64,000 nucleotides of DNA from Laetiporus sulphureus 93-53 (Eukaryota > Basidiomycota > Agaricomycetes > Polyporales > Laetiporaceae), in the NCBI RefSeq assembly GCF_001632365.1, contig NW_024468511.1:1019884-1083883 (forward strand), in the 5' to 3' direction. The notes below the pieces were generated by a model. That model was given only the letters and a program-made list of their open reading frames with translations. It searched no databases and was not told the origin of the DNA. Positions 45,025-57,097 of the stretch are shown here, one piece after another (within the stretch, counting starts at the first letter, position 1; every line of letters begins with the position of its first letter). A program made the position numbers and the translations under genes.

Positions 45025-46222
45025 CTACTCTGCTGTGTCCATCCTATCTGTATCATCTCCCCCTCCTGACTGCGACTGCGCTTGCTCTTTGATTGCTCGC
45101 AGGAATGCCTGTATCCCTGTTCCCGCTTCCTCCGGCAATCCAAGACCCCTCACAAGGCCGCCAAGCAGACCTGTCCGCAATGCCTGGTCGAAATTCCGCA
45201 ACGCCGCGCGGAACTGCGGCGACGAGATGATCCTGTGGAGCGCTTCTTCTGAAGGAGGCGATGGCAGGTCTGGCGGCAAGTGCGGATAAAGAGACTGCAC
45301 AAGTTCCGGATGTGAATGGAATAGAGGCATCAGATTCGCGGGGGTAAGGATATCCGTCAGCGACAGCTCTACAAGATTATCAGTCGTAGTCTAGATGGGA
45401 ATGGCGGAGAGTTACGGACCAGGTTCCATCGTCTGCGTGCCAGGAGTAGCCAACGATGCGAGGATCTGCTGCATCTGCGCTAGCTGTTCGGGCGTAGCGT
45501 TGTACGGATTCGAGCTTCCAGAAGACTGGGAGCTACGTGCATCGGTCAGCCGCTAGTCATTGCGTCGAAATGTCCGACGTACGACGGTCCGGCTTGAGAT
45601 AGATCTGCCTCCGCTGGAGTAGCCACTGTAGGTGCAGACGAGCTGGAAACCTGCGCGTCCTCACCGGGATTATATCCAGGTGCAAACCATATCGGGACAG
45701 TCTGCGGATCGGTCAGCAGCCGGTTGACGTTGCTCACAAACTCGACGTCTCTGCTAGGATCGGCATCCTAATTAAGTTGAGATCAGCGATGAGCACAGTC
45801 GGAGAAATATATGTGTTACCTGCATCCAGAACTAGGCAAAACGAGGAGCATTAGTATTGAACAGGTTTCCGTTAACGGCGCACTTACAAAATGCCGTTGA
45901 TTAGAGGATGAGAACTTCAGGACGTATGTTCGGCCCCAGGCGGACTGTTCGACTTTCACAAAGGTCGCGTCCATGGGAAAGAGGATCAGGTCCTGTTGTG
46001 GCAATAATTTAATCAATGCAAATTTGAATGGTAGCAGAGTGCGCAGTCAACGCGCACCTCCTCGACTGTGTTTGTACTTCGATTCTTCCAAATGAAATGC
46101 AGCAATCCGTCCTCGCCATTCTGCAGTATGATAGCTCCCTTGGTGGGATCTACATCGACAAAGTTCGTGCCTTCCCGCCGGAAGCAGCGTCCAGCTTTGA
46201 ACGCGATGCGCGGTTCGGTCAT
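45025..46222 (-). CDS. RPN13: Proteasomal ubiquitin receptor RPN13/ADRM1
   Basis: Exons on the minus strand begin 46222-46058, 45992-45888, 45820-45831 and continue from 45767. The N-terminal Pru domain reads FKAGRCFRREGTNFVDVDP, KGAIILQNGEDGLLHFIWKNR, LILFPMDATFVKVEQSA, GRTYVLKFSSSNQRHFFWMQ. A Ser/Pro-rich linker (PEQLAQMQQILASL) and a C-terminal DEUBAD domain follow: LTDILTPANLMPLFHSHPEL, IISSPQFRAALRNFDQALRTG. Rpn13 binds ubiquitin through Pru and recruits the deubiquitinase UCH37/Uch2 through DEUBAD at the proteasome cap. Having the full DEUBAD domain is typical of basidiomycetes and animals, unlike budding yeast. Exon 3 is a 12-nt micro-exon coding the conserved FWMQ. Confidence 0.93.
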
Positions 46223-46299
46223 GGCGGCGGCGAATATTGAGACTTCGCTGAACGGATCAAGTGAGCTCAAGCTTGATGCTTGAAGTAATAGAATTTATA

Positions 46300-47745
46300 G
46301 AACGCGGGACTTTCGCGGGACGCGTCACCAGCGCGCCTGTCACGCCACAGGGTCCCGTGATCTGCACGGTACGACGCGTCTCGAGCGCTAATCTGGCCTC
46401 AAGTCCTGGTCTATCCTGGTGCACTCTCAGGGCCCTCCGGAACGAACTGCCATCGAAGACATCGATGACCCCGCGGCTGATTTCTCTGTTGGTATTTAGG
46501 TCACTGCTTGTCTTGGTAGCACACGTTGTGCTCCGGCCCCCTGCTTAGCAGTACTGGGCGATCTCGGCTGCTAGTAACTCTCCACGACTGAAGGATATCA
46601 CACTAGTACGTTGACGTATTTCCCATGATCTAAAGGCGACTAACGGGAACGAGTCGTTTGTTGAGGCGAACTCGGAGACTCAGCGTCTAGAATACGAGGC
46701 CGCGAGTCGCGCTATAGGGTCGGGTGACTGAGCGCGAAGAGATTCGCTGACGACCATTAAGAAACAGGTCAAGGAGCTGGAGGATGAACTGATGTCTGCA
46801 TTTGAACAGATTACCAAACTCAGCACTCAAGAGACACAGCGCCAGGCCGACGCCGAGTTCGTAGAGCAAGTGAAATAGACCTTAAAGAAAATTGGCGGCA
46901 GCAACACCAGTAGCATTTCGAGTCGAGGCAGCAGATCGCGCGAAGGGAATGCAAGCTTGTTGAAACGGAAGACAAGCACTGGGAGCAGCAGCCGGCGATC
47001 AAGCGTCTTTACTTGAATGTGTCATTCGTCAAGTTGAGGCGTGCGTCAGATGAGGCGCTGAACGAGGCCCGGGCGAAACTACGAACATGCAAGGATGACC
47101 ATTAGGCGAAGAAGGACGACCTTAAGAAACTGCTGTCGCATACTTGAGAAAGGTGGCTAGCTTCGAGGACAAGCTCGGTCGCGCACGGCTGACAAAGTCA
47201 AAGTCAAGACGGAGTCAGCTGTAGCATGCCTCTCTGGAGTCGATGCGCAGGTCAAGCAGACGCACGTCACTGAGCGCCAGAAGGCCAAGATCGCTGATAC
47301 CGTGGCTCACAACAATCGTGTTGGGAGGGCTGCTTCCTTCACGAGGCTGACCGAGGAGCTTCAGCAGAAGATGGGTTGAGCAATACCTGCGGCGCCGTTC
47401 AAGGACATCCTGAGGTTACAAGGGATGCCGTTCGAGCCTCCGCTCATCGAGACACCTGGGTGAACGCGGTACGATCTGGATGAGAGTGACATGTCCATGC
47501 ATGCCTCGAACCTGGACATTTCGAAAGGCGTGATCGTCTTGGAGCCTGATCAATCCTTCCGTTGGGGAATTCAAGGCATCTTGTGCGGGCCTGTCGGACA
47601 AGAGTTCACGTCCGGCGCCGAGCAAGAGGAACCGAACAGAGCAGAGGTGTCTCAGACAGCTCTCGTTCAGCCATTGACGGCGCATCCGGAGAACAAACCT
47701 GAAGGTCCACATGCGGCTGACTTTTATTCGGCTGAATGTAGCTAA
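46300..47745 (+). pseudogene. Inverted, deleted pseudogene copy of the coiled-coil membrane gene
   Basis: The plus strand encodes a broken relative of the 33,561-36,634 protein. LLVLVAHVVLRPPA, QYWAISAASNSPRLKDITLV match its second membrane segment (LLVLLVHAVLRFPAWQCWAT ... TDITLV). After about 55 bases it jumps to VEANSETQ, more than 400 residues further in the parent. Coiled-coil pieces follow (KKQVKELEDELMSAFEQITK), then KVKVKTESAVACLSGV, RAASFTRLTEELQQKMG and MHASNLDISKG to the end (stop 47,743). Many stops and frame changes interrupt it. It lies in opposite orientation to the parent, 10 kb away, and starts about 80 bases from the RPN13 start codon, whose promoter it must border. Confidence 0.85.
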
Positions 47746-48080
47746 AAGCATGCTGAACGGGAATGTGATTGTACTCTAGGATAGACGAGCTAAATCGATC
47801 TCTGTATATTGATGTCTCACTATTAGTGCTGTTAGAAAAGACACTATACATGCATCAAACATTTCAGAGGAGCGCATATAATGTTTTTAAAGCCACACAC
47901 ATCCGCTATAATGATGTTGAAGTTCTCATGAAGAAGCAAATTTGAACTTCTCAGTTGAAAGGAGGAGTCATGATGGCACAATAAGCTGTGCTCCGAGCAT
48001 CAAAACGTTCCTCACTATGAACACGACAGAACATGCCTGTGAACAGTGATAGCAGGCAGTCACAGGGAACTTCATGATGA
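47746..48080. other. Intergenic
   Basis: AT-rich spacer between the pseudogene and the SCOC-like gene; nothing recognised. Confidence 0.4.
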
Positions 48081-48457
48081 TCATCGCCGTTTGGCCATCT
48101 GCATCGTCAGGTTATCGATGTACATTTGCAACGTCTCGTTCTCGGAGGACAGCTTGTCGACGTCTCCTTGCACGTTTCGGACTCTGCTGAGCAGTGCTGT
48201 AGATTGCCAGCATAATCAGGATTCAGTGCAGATCAGACACTTGCGATACAAACCACGTAGATTCCCTTGAGCTGCCGCAATCTCTCTATCGAAAGCGTGT
48301 GCATGAATCAGAGCTGTGCTGGACAACAGGAAAGTAGTCCGTACTTCACAAGCTTATCTTTCCGCATAGCGTCCTGAATTGGGTCCCCAGTACTCGAAGG
48401 GTCTGTCGTCCCCCATGCCGAGTTGTCATCGAAGGTGGGATACGGTATAGAGTCCAT
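48081..48457 (-). CDS. Short coiled-coil (SCOC/Slo1-like) protein
   Basis: A small three-exon minus-strand gene encodes about 85 residues: MDSIPYPTFDDNSAWGTTDP, then EIAAAQGNLRALLSRVRNV and QGDVDKLSSENETLQMYIDN, ending LTMQMAKRR. Introns lie near 48,285-48,345 and 48,200-48,255 and join in phase. The C-terminal heptad stretch ending in ENxxLQxYIxNL is the hallmark of the SCOC family, short coiled-coil adaptors that bind Arf-like GTPases (human SCOC with ARL1; yeast Slo1 with Arl3). The family call rests on about 40 residues. It is divergent from RAD50, with 238 bp between start codons, and the MCB-like cluster lies in that gap. Confidence 0.7.
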
Positions 48458-48520
48458 GTGGATGTATTTGTCGGCGACAGCTGTCACACCGGCGCACTTT
48501 GGGACGTGACCGTGATACAG

Positions 48521-48549
48521 ACGCGTCGGTCACGCGTCGCGTAACGCGT
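48521..48549. promoter_or_regulatory. Three MluI cell-cycle boxes (ACGCGT) in the SCOC/RAD50 promoter
   Basis: ACGCGT occurs at 48,521, 48,532 and 48,544, spaced 11 and 12 bases, that is about one helical turn apart, with a further TCGCGT just after. ACGCGT is the binding site of the fungal MBF (Mbp1-type) factor that switches on G1/S and DNA-repair genes. The cluster lies about 150 bp before the RAD50 ATG and about 65 bp before the SCOC-like ATG. Confidence 0.75.
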
Positions 48550-48695
48550 CTCGCGTCCTCAGCCGCGGCTCCTAAGGCCTAACCTCTTAACATTCCTCCA
48601 TTGTGACGACCCAGCTAGTCCTCGTCAACTTTTCCGCCTGATACGATAGACGGAGCTGGCTGAGATTGTGAACTGACTGCATCTCTTCCTGTAAG

Positions 48696-51600
48696 ATGGC
48701 CAGCCTCGACAAACTCGCTATCCGAGGCATTCGCTCTTTCGATGACAAACAGATATCTGTCATCGAGTTCTTCACGCCCGTTACTGTCATTGTCGGTCAT
48801 AATGGCAGCGGGAAGACTACGATTATTGAGTGCTTGAAATACGCCACGACGGGAGATCAGCCTCCCAATACGCGTGGCGGTGCGTTCGTCCACGATCCGA
48901 AGATGGCGAACGAAAAAGAAGTGAAGGCACAGGTCAAACTGCGATTCCACGCCGCCAATGGCAACCGGATGTTAGCCGTTCGCAACCTGTCCGTGACTTT
49001 GAAGAAGAATGGGGCATTGACAATGAAGACCTTGGAGAGCATATTGGCTTTAGCGGATGAGAAGAGTGGGAAGGTGCGGCCAATTATGTCATGACTATCG
49101 TATCCTGGTTATATCCTGCTCCAGAGAGGTGCTATATCTACCAAGTGTGCTGAGATGGATGTCGAAATCCCCCATCTTCTTGGCGTCTCAAAAGCCGTCC
49201 TAGAGAATGTCATCTTCTGCCACCAAGAGGACTCTTACTGGCCTTTGGCGGAGCCCTCCATTCTGAAGAAGAAGTTTGATGACATCTTTGAGGCCACTAA
49301 GTGAGTAATGCGGGCGGGCAGACTCTTCAAGATGCTGATGGTGTATGATTCGCAGGTATACAAAGGCTTTAGACAACATCAAAGCTTTACGGAAGGATAG
49401 AGTGGCAGAGCTCAAAGTCGAGAAGGAGCGCCTCGAATCTCTCGCAACAGAGAAGGTACATGCCGATAAATTGAGGAAACGGTTATCGGAAGCAAGGAGC
49501 ACTGTCTCAGAGAAGACAATGGAATACGAAGAGCTGAAACAGAAGTACGAGGAGCTAGTGAAGGCCAATGCCAGATTCTATGATTCTGCCACCAAATTCC
49601 GCGAGACGTATATGAAAGTAGATGCCCTGAATGACCAGAAAACACGATATCAGAAGGAACTGGACGACGCACGGGAGAATGTTCGAGAGCTGGACGGTAT
49701 GCACCCTCCACACTGATGACATATGTTGTGACACATACTTGCTAACGTCTCCATTGAAGGTACTGATCATGAGTTGGTGGATCGTTTGAAGAATTTCGAC
49801 GAGCACACTGCAAAACAGAGGCAGAAGCTCAAGTCGGAGTCCAACAAATTGCACGATACGGAGGAGGATCTGAAAGGGATCAGACGGACGCATGTCGATC
49901 TTGTCAGTGAGCAAGGTCGATTGGTAGCGGAAACCGACGTGAGACGGTAATTTACGCCTTCGTGTGTCCTCCACTTACTCAGCGCGTCTCAGGCACAAGA
50001 ACGACGCATCGCAGACCGCGAAGAGCTTATCAGAGATCTCAGCGCGAAGTATCAAATGAGGGGCTATGATCACACACCGCTTGAACGAGACAAGGTTATC
50101 GAGTTCATTTCCAGACTCGAAGAGCTACGCCGCCGACAGAATGCCGAGGCCGATAGATTGCAGGTACGCTTGCCTCCTATATGCACGCTGTTTTCTCCTT
50201 TCGACTCGGTATTGTATCGTAACTTGTTGTGCATAGGACGAGTTGCGAACAGTGACGGAAGAGTACAACTCGAAGTCGACATGCTTGCAGTCAGAGCTGG
50301 CAGGTTACAAACAAGAGAAAGCTAATCTTCAAGAGCGTATCGTGCGTTGTTTAACCTACTTCGTCTTCACCACGTTTGAAGACTCTGTGGTCCTTAGAAA
50401 ACGTCACGAGACCGCGTATCTGAAGCCGAAGCGGAGGTGGAGAAAGCTTCTGTTCTCTCGTCTCAGCTCCGGACTCTCCAGGCCGATGTGGAGGAGAAAG
50501 AGAGACGACTTGAACGGACCAAGTCCGATATGAAAGCAGCCAATATCGACCAGCGTCTGGCAGAAGCAGGTTCAAAAGCGCGGAACTCGGAGCTCCGCAG
50601 AGAACAGTTGACGTCGGATATCACGACGCTCAGCCTGCAGGCAGATGCCAGGGCGAAGCTAGGGCTGAAGAAGGACGAACTGCGGTCGAAAACTACTGAT
50701 GTCGATAACATGTGCGTTCGTTTCCAGCACCGATCTTTGACATGCCCTCTCAGCTCTTCTACAGCATACAGGCCAATAATGCTAAGTTCCGCAAGGTTGT
50801 CGGACGAGACGCACGAGCAAATTCCATGGAGAAGGATCTGGATCGTGTTGCGACGTGAGTATTTACGCTCAGGCCCTTGGCTCGAAGCTAATGGGGTCTT
50901 GCAGTGAGAAGGAGCGAGAACGAGCTGACATCGAGAGCCAGTCAAATATCGCCAATCGAGAGCTGCAAGCTGCCGAGGCGACTTTGTCGACTCTAAAGGC
51001 TCAGCGGAAGTCAAAGTCTGATGAAGCCAAAGGTAAAATGTCCCTCGCGGTCTTTCCATATAATATGGCATTCATGCAAACAACAATGACAGCCATCGAC
51101 AAGAAGATTGAGAATGTGTTCAAGGAGTATGAAAAGGACGGGGTCGTCTTCGCTTCTGTTAAAGAAGCCATCAATACCTGCAACGAAGAAATTGAAAATC
51201 GTCGAGAGTGCGTGCTGGCGGTCTTTCCTTTATTAAATCTCTTGATGTTCAACATAACATCTACGTAGCGAACTCAAGAAAGGCGCCGGCAGTCAAGATG
51301 TCTTCCGGGGCTTGCTGAGGCAAGGCGTGGCAAAGAAGTGTTGTCCTCTTTGCACGCGAGACATGAATCAGCAGGAACTAAAAATCTTTGATGAAATGGT
51401 CTGTGCTTTGTTACGATGCCACTAGAGGTATAAGTCATACTGATATATGCACGGAATAGGTCAAGACAATGGTCAGGAAATCCGCCCCCGAGGCGATCGA
51501 AGATACCAAGGCGGAGCTGACTAGCTGGGAAGCCACCCTGAAGGACATGCAAGAGTTGGCGTTGGATGAAGCTACGAGTGACAAAATCAAGAATGCCGAG

Positions 51601-53885
51601 GTACCTGCGCTGGACCAAGAGATCACTCAAAAGGCAGAGCAGATTGTTGTCTTGACGAAACGAGCTGAAGAGGTATGCCGTAATGCACAAGGTTTATTGA
51701 TGACATCCTCGATATTTAATTAGCTGTGGCATCATTGGTAGGCTGAAGAACTGCTGAGTGACATTAGGGCGGAGCTCAAAGAGATAACAACTCTACGTCA
51801 ACATGCTGGAGCTGTTATCCAGAACCAAAAGGATATCGAAAGGCTGAAACGCGATATTTCTGGTATCGAGGCCGAACTCTCTGCCACGGGCTCCGCGAAG
51901 ACAGTTGATGATCTGCAGCAAGAGCTTGATACTGTGTCAACTGAGCTGTGAGTTCCCATTCATTTGTTCATGAGATGATGGGTTGATCACCTCATAGCCG
52001 AGCTCTCGACCGTGAGAAGCAGAACCTATCGGTAGAACGAGACCGCTTCCACAATAGCGTCCGGACACACGAAAATGACCTTCATGCCCTGCGCATCCGA
52101 GAGAGCGAGCTGAAGAGCGAGATTCGCGAGAAGACCACTCTCAAGGACCGTATCGAAGACTATAAGACCGACATCGCTAATTTCACGGCTAGGCTCAAGG
52201 TGAGTAATTGCTGCTTTGATCTGAGATACCGTTCATGAAGTGCTGCGGCAGGAATTGGAAGGCAAAATAGCAGACGCCCAAGGACCGATGGAACAGCTCG
52301 AGCGGGAACGTAGTGAAGCATTGAGAGAACTGAACTCCAAGATCTCTGAAGCACAGGTGACCGCACAGGATTTGAACAAATCGTACGACAAGCTTCAGGA
52401 CATGAACAAAACAATCGAGAGGTGATAAGCAGTGGTTGATCAGACCCATTTGTCCTGAAGAATCTAACTCCTCATATAGATATGTCCGAGAGAGGCTCGG
52501 GCGTCGTCTGAAGGAGTGCAATGAGAAGATCGAAGAGTATGAAGGTGATATGAAGAAGCTCCAACAGCACATCGACGAGCTGCGCAACACTATCAAGCTT
52601 ATTGAGAAGGAGATCAGCGACGCCGCCGCGTCGGTGGTCAATCTACGCGAGAACCTGCGCGTACGGAAGCTGCAGCAGGATATCATAGCCACGCAGGCGG
52701 AGATTGATTCGTTGGACCTGGAAGAGGCCGGGAAGGCGAAGAGGATATTCGAGGAGAAGTATAACGTCGAAAAGGATAAGGAAGCGAAGCTGCAGAATCA
52801 GGTTGGTGCTATGCTTAGGCTGCTTAACGTGTGTGTTGTTGAAAAGTCTGCAGTATGCGCACACTGGTGGAGAGATCAGCTCCCTGCAGACACAGCTCAA
52901 GACGTTGGAGAAGGACGTGTCGGAGTACGAGGATATCGGCAAGAAGTACAGAGAACAGCTCATCAAGGTCAAGGTATGCATCTTATCCGTTCGTGACAAG
53001 GTTCGATATTCAAGCAGCATAGATGTCTGACATGGCGAACAACGATCTGGAGAAGTACGCCAAGGCGCTTGATAAGTGAGCTCCGCTTTTGGTAGTACTT
53101 AGCTGCTGGATGTTGATAACGTGCTCCGTCAGTGCGATCATGAAATATCACTCGTTGAAGATGGAGGAGGTGAACGACACCATGCGACACCTGTGGAACA
53201 AGACATACCAGGGCACAGGTGCATGCTTTCTCTCCCTACTTCGCTGGACGTACTGAGCACGCATGCAGATATCGACGGCATCAAAATCAGCTCTGACAGC
53301 GAGGGCGGCGCGACGAAGCGGTCGTACAACTACCGCGTACGTCCTCCTCACCGCTCTCCATTCACACGCTCTCAAATGTCTATGAATTGCACAGGTCGTG
53401 ATGACGAAGGACCAGGTGGAGATGGACATGCGCGGGCGCTGCAGCGCGGGACAGAAGATGCTCGCGTCGATCATCATCCGGCTCGCGCTTGCAGAGTCCT
53501 TCGGACAGAACTGCGGCATACTTGCGCTGGACGAGCCCACGAACGCGCTCGACACGGAGAACATTGACGCGCTCGCCGCGAGCCTCATCGAGTGCGTCCC
53601 TGCTCCCTGCTTCTTGCTCTCTTTTCTCCTTGGTATCGGTAGACGCTAGCGCTGACGATGTGCGCGCAGCATCATCAACGAACGGAAGAGCAACTCGAAC
53701 TTCCAGTTGATCATCATCACGCACGATGAGGGCTTCCTGCGGAAGCTCGGGCAGAGCAACGTCATGGAGCACTACTGGTCGGTGTTCTCCCTCTCTCATT
53801 CGATGTACGCTCACGGATGGTGGGCAGGCGTGTATCCCGAGACGATCGTCAAAAGTCGATCATTGAGCGGCATCGGGTTGGCTAG
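48696..53885 (+). CDS. RAD50: RAD50 DNA repair ATPase
   Basis: A long gene with well over a dozen short introns. Exon 1 (48696-49073) encodes the N-terminal ATPase half: [18 protein letters not shown] and Walker [18 protein letters not shown]; the next begins [20 protein letters not shown] and has [20 protein letters not shown]. Two long coiled-coil arms flank the zinc hook, where CPLC (51,342-51,353) supplies the CxxC that dimerises two Rad50 molecules. The C-terminal half carries the signature [19 protein letters not shown], Walker [13 protein letters not shown] and the H-loop IIITHDEGF, ending [12 protein letters not shown] at TAG 53,883. With Mre11 and Nbs1/Xrs2 it forms the complex that tethers and processes DNA double-strand breaks and maintains telomeres. 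No frameshift is seen in the blocks I read. Confidence 0.96.
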
Positions 53886-54380
53886 AGGGATCCGTACCAT
53901 GGAGGTTCCTCACAGACTGTCTTTGCTGTCATCTAATCGTCTGCTTTGCTGTTTTCTATTATATTTATGGTCATCCGCACGCACGTTATTTTTTCGTTCG
54001 CACTCGTCCACATGGCGATATGAACCTTGCAAAATATACATGTGCACATCAAATCTAGTGGATGGTCTGTATATGAATAGCATGTTGGGTTGTAGTAAGT
54101 CCCACGTAGGTACAAACGCGGAATGCCAGAGGTGGTGCAGTGAACAGCAAACAAGAAACGATGCGTGAGTATGTATGCAAGAGCGAAAGCGAAGATAACC
54201 TATATGCGGGGGGTGATGAGTGAGCAAAGCGGTCAACGTCCCAGAGTTCGACGTCCGTAGAGATACAGCATATATCGTACAACAACAAGCGTGAGCGTGA
54301 GCATCGCACACCCGACCAAAGCAGACAAGCAAAGCAAATCACATACGCGCAGACAGACCCGGACGTCTGAGTCGTCGTCG
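53886..54380. other. Intergenic between convergent genes
   Basis: No coding signal recognised; 3' regions of RAD50 (+) and the membrane-protein gene (-). Confidence 0.4.
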
Positions 54381-57097
54381 TCACCCCGACCCACCCGACC
54401 TTCCCCAGCCCTCTCTCCGCCCCTCCCGATACCCCCGCCCATCATCCTCACCATCATCCCTCCATGGCACCGTCACAACAAACGCATCCTGCGGCCTCTC
54501 TACAATCTCCACCCCCGCACCCCGCGCCCTCGCAGCCGCCGCCGCCCTATAATACCTCTCCCTCTCCCCGGAATCATACCCGACCTGCGAGCGCATCTCC
54601 GAGGCGCGGCTGCGACTTGCGGCTTCAGAAGTGCGATACGCGCTGTCGCCCGGGTATACGGGCTCGAAATCGCTCTCGCGCACGGTGTCGAGCGGCTCGG
54701 GGTACGAGCCGGGGTATGCGGGCCCATAGTCACGGTCGCCTCCGTCTCCCCCGCCACCCCCGGCGCTGCTCCCGATTCCCACGCTGCCCATGCGCCCGCT
54801 GGCGTACGGCGTGCTGCTGCCCGCCTCTGACGGCGTCGCCTGCTCCTCCGGGAGGTACCGCGGCTCGTACGCCGGGTACTGCGGCGACGGCGAGTGCACG
54901 CCATACTGCGGCGAGTGCGAATACGACTGATACCGCGGGGAGTACCCCCGCACGAGCTTCGCCCCCGACACGTCGTCCTCCTCAGGAACATGCACCGTCG
55001 TCGGCGTCGCAGCCCGCTTCGCGAGGGACTCCCACTCCGACGTAGAGCCCACATGCGACGCCGTCCCGCGGTACGTATACTCCATCGTCGGAGCCCGCGG
55101 CGCATACGCGTACGCCGCATGCTCTTGGTCATACAAATACTCCACCCCCGAGCCAAGCGACACCCGCTCCTGTCCGCGGCCATACGCGTACCCCGGGTCC
55201 GCGCCCTGTCCCTGCTCGCGGTTGTGTGCGTCGTACTCCGGGAGGGACGGTCCAGGGAACGGCGGCAGGTGCGAGCGCGAGAGCCCGATTCCTGTCAGTC
55301 CTGTTAGTCGGGAGAGCCGCGGGAGGTGCGCGAGGAGGGGGAGCGAAATGCGGGGCGCGTGCGAGTCGCGGTCGAGTTGGGAGGCTGGGCGGGGGCGGGG
55401 GCGGCACGGGTTCCAGGTGCGCAGGATGCCCTGCGGGTGGCGGGGTGTGTCAGTGCGAATTGTAGCAGTGGGGAAAAAAGGGCGTACCCAGCGCAGCCCG
55501 AACAGAACAACTACAGCCATCCCGCCTGTTCAGCGCGTCTCACCCGTCAGTACTTTTGTCTAGTCAGAGAACCCGTATCGTGCACGCACCACCTGCGATG
55601 AACATCTCCCGCACGACCACCGCCTCTGAGGTACTCGCACTCGTCCCTGATCCCGAGTCAGTATAGCCGAGCGCGACGAGGTCCGCGCTGCAGACATGCA
55701 CATACACACGATCGTCAGCATCGAGGGCAGGGCAGCATGGGCACAGGGCGCTCACAGCACGATCGCGAGGACATACAGCAAGTACGCACCCAGCCGGAGA
55801 AGATCCGCTCGCGAGAGGTGGGGAGCGGACGGCATCTCTTCCCGGGCGTAGCTTTCGGTCAGGATGTCTTGATGGGCCATGAGGCGGCGGGCGAGGAGAT
55901 GCACTGCACGCAGCCAGCGATGAACTCGCTCCGTCAGACGGAAACGACTACGGAGCCAAAGTGAGCGCACCAAAGAGACCCACCGCGCTCGCACACACGA
56001 GCGTTGCGATCACTGCCGATGCGACGGCCCTGTCGTGAGGTTAGCATCTCACACATGCATCCGGCACTACCACTCACAGCCGGCGCACGCCCACCATACA
56101 GACGTAGAACTGCTCCCCACGCGCGACCGAGCCGGGATGATCGAATCCTAGCTAGAGCCGCCCGTCAGCGGAGATGAACGCGAACTGGAGCAAAAGACGC
56201 ACCTTGGCTCCTGCACCGGTGAAGATGCCGAAGAAGGCGTACGGCGCGAGGACGAGCTGCCCACTGATGTCAATCCAGACTCTGTCGCGTAGGCACAAAC
56301 GGGAAAGCGCACCAGTGCGATCCGGATGCATCGCGTCCAGCGCTCCCTCCGCTGCGCCATCCTCACGTCCGCTCCTGCGCCCGCCTTCTCGACGTCTACC
56401 AATCTGCGGCCGCTCTGCGCGCCCGAGCCAGCGCGGGACGAGTACCCCGAGTCGGAGCGCGAGTGCGCGTGTGGGGAGGTCTTTTGCTTCGAGCTCGCGC
56501 GCGAGTGCGGTGGCGTGCGGGTGTAGGTGTCATCGTATTGAATTTGTGGAGCGCGGACGGAGGAGAGCCAGGCGTGGAGGACGAGGGCGAGTGTGGCTGT
56601 GGCGATCCTAGCGCGCTAGTGAAATTGAGTAGGATTGGGTGAGAGCGGGGAGACGTACATGGGCACGAGCGCGCTGCGGAGTGCGCCCTGGGCGACGCAG
56701 AGCCTCTCATCGACGTGAGCGGAGGTCTCCTCGTGAACGTAGTACCTGCACGCGCGGTGAGCATGCGCGCAGATCGCTTGGAAGGAGGCTTACAGAAGGA
56801 GTTCGGCGACGCCGACGGCGACCCACGCGACGCAGACATTGGCGAGGAGGACGAGGGCGGAGGTGGAGCGCGCTGCTGCTGCGCGGGCGGTAGGGGCGAG
56901 GAGGAGGGTGCCGAGGAGGAGAGGGAGGAGGACGTGGTTGGCGGCGAGGAGGAGGAAGAGCCAGGCGGCACGGATGGAAGCGATCGAGGACGGGGAGGAG
57001 CCTGGAAGGGGAAGGTGTCAGCGGGAGGGTCTAGACTGGAGCGGAGGGAGTTGAACGTACGGCTGGCGAGGAGGGAGGAGAGGGCGGTTGGGGACAT
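54381..57097 (-). CDS. Multi-pass membrane protein of unknown function
   Basis: A minus-strand gene with about eight exons. The start MSPTALSSLLASR is followed by an intron, then hydrophobic segments: AWLFLLLLAANHVLLPLLLG and STSALVLLANVCVAWVAVGVAELLL (56,980-56,800), ARIATATLALVLHAWLSSVR (about 56,590), further hydrophobic exons between 56,100 and 55,650 (ASAVIATLVCASAVGLFGAL; LLRLGAYLLYVLAIVLADLV) and AVVVLFGLRWV (about 55,510). I count about six or seven membrane segments. The remaining 350 residues form a disordered cytoplasmic-type tail rich in Tyr, Gly, Ser and Pro, with YSPRYQSYSHSPQYGVHSPS repeats and a Gly/Asp run, stopping at 54,381. I do not recognise the family; many basidiomycetes carry orphan 7-TM-like proteins with such tails. 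GC content is high. Confidence 0.65.

Noticed and set aside
44741..48457. ARL8 and the SCOC-like gene as a functional cluster
   Set aside because: SCOC-type proteins bind Arf-like GTPases, but they are separated by RPN13 and a pseudogene, and nothing shows a link beyond proximity.
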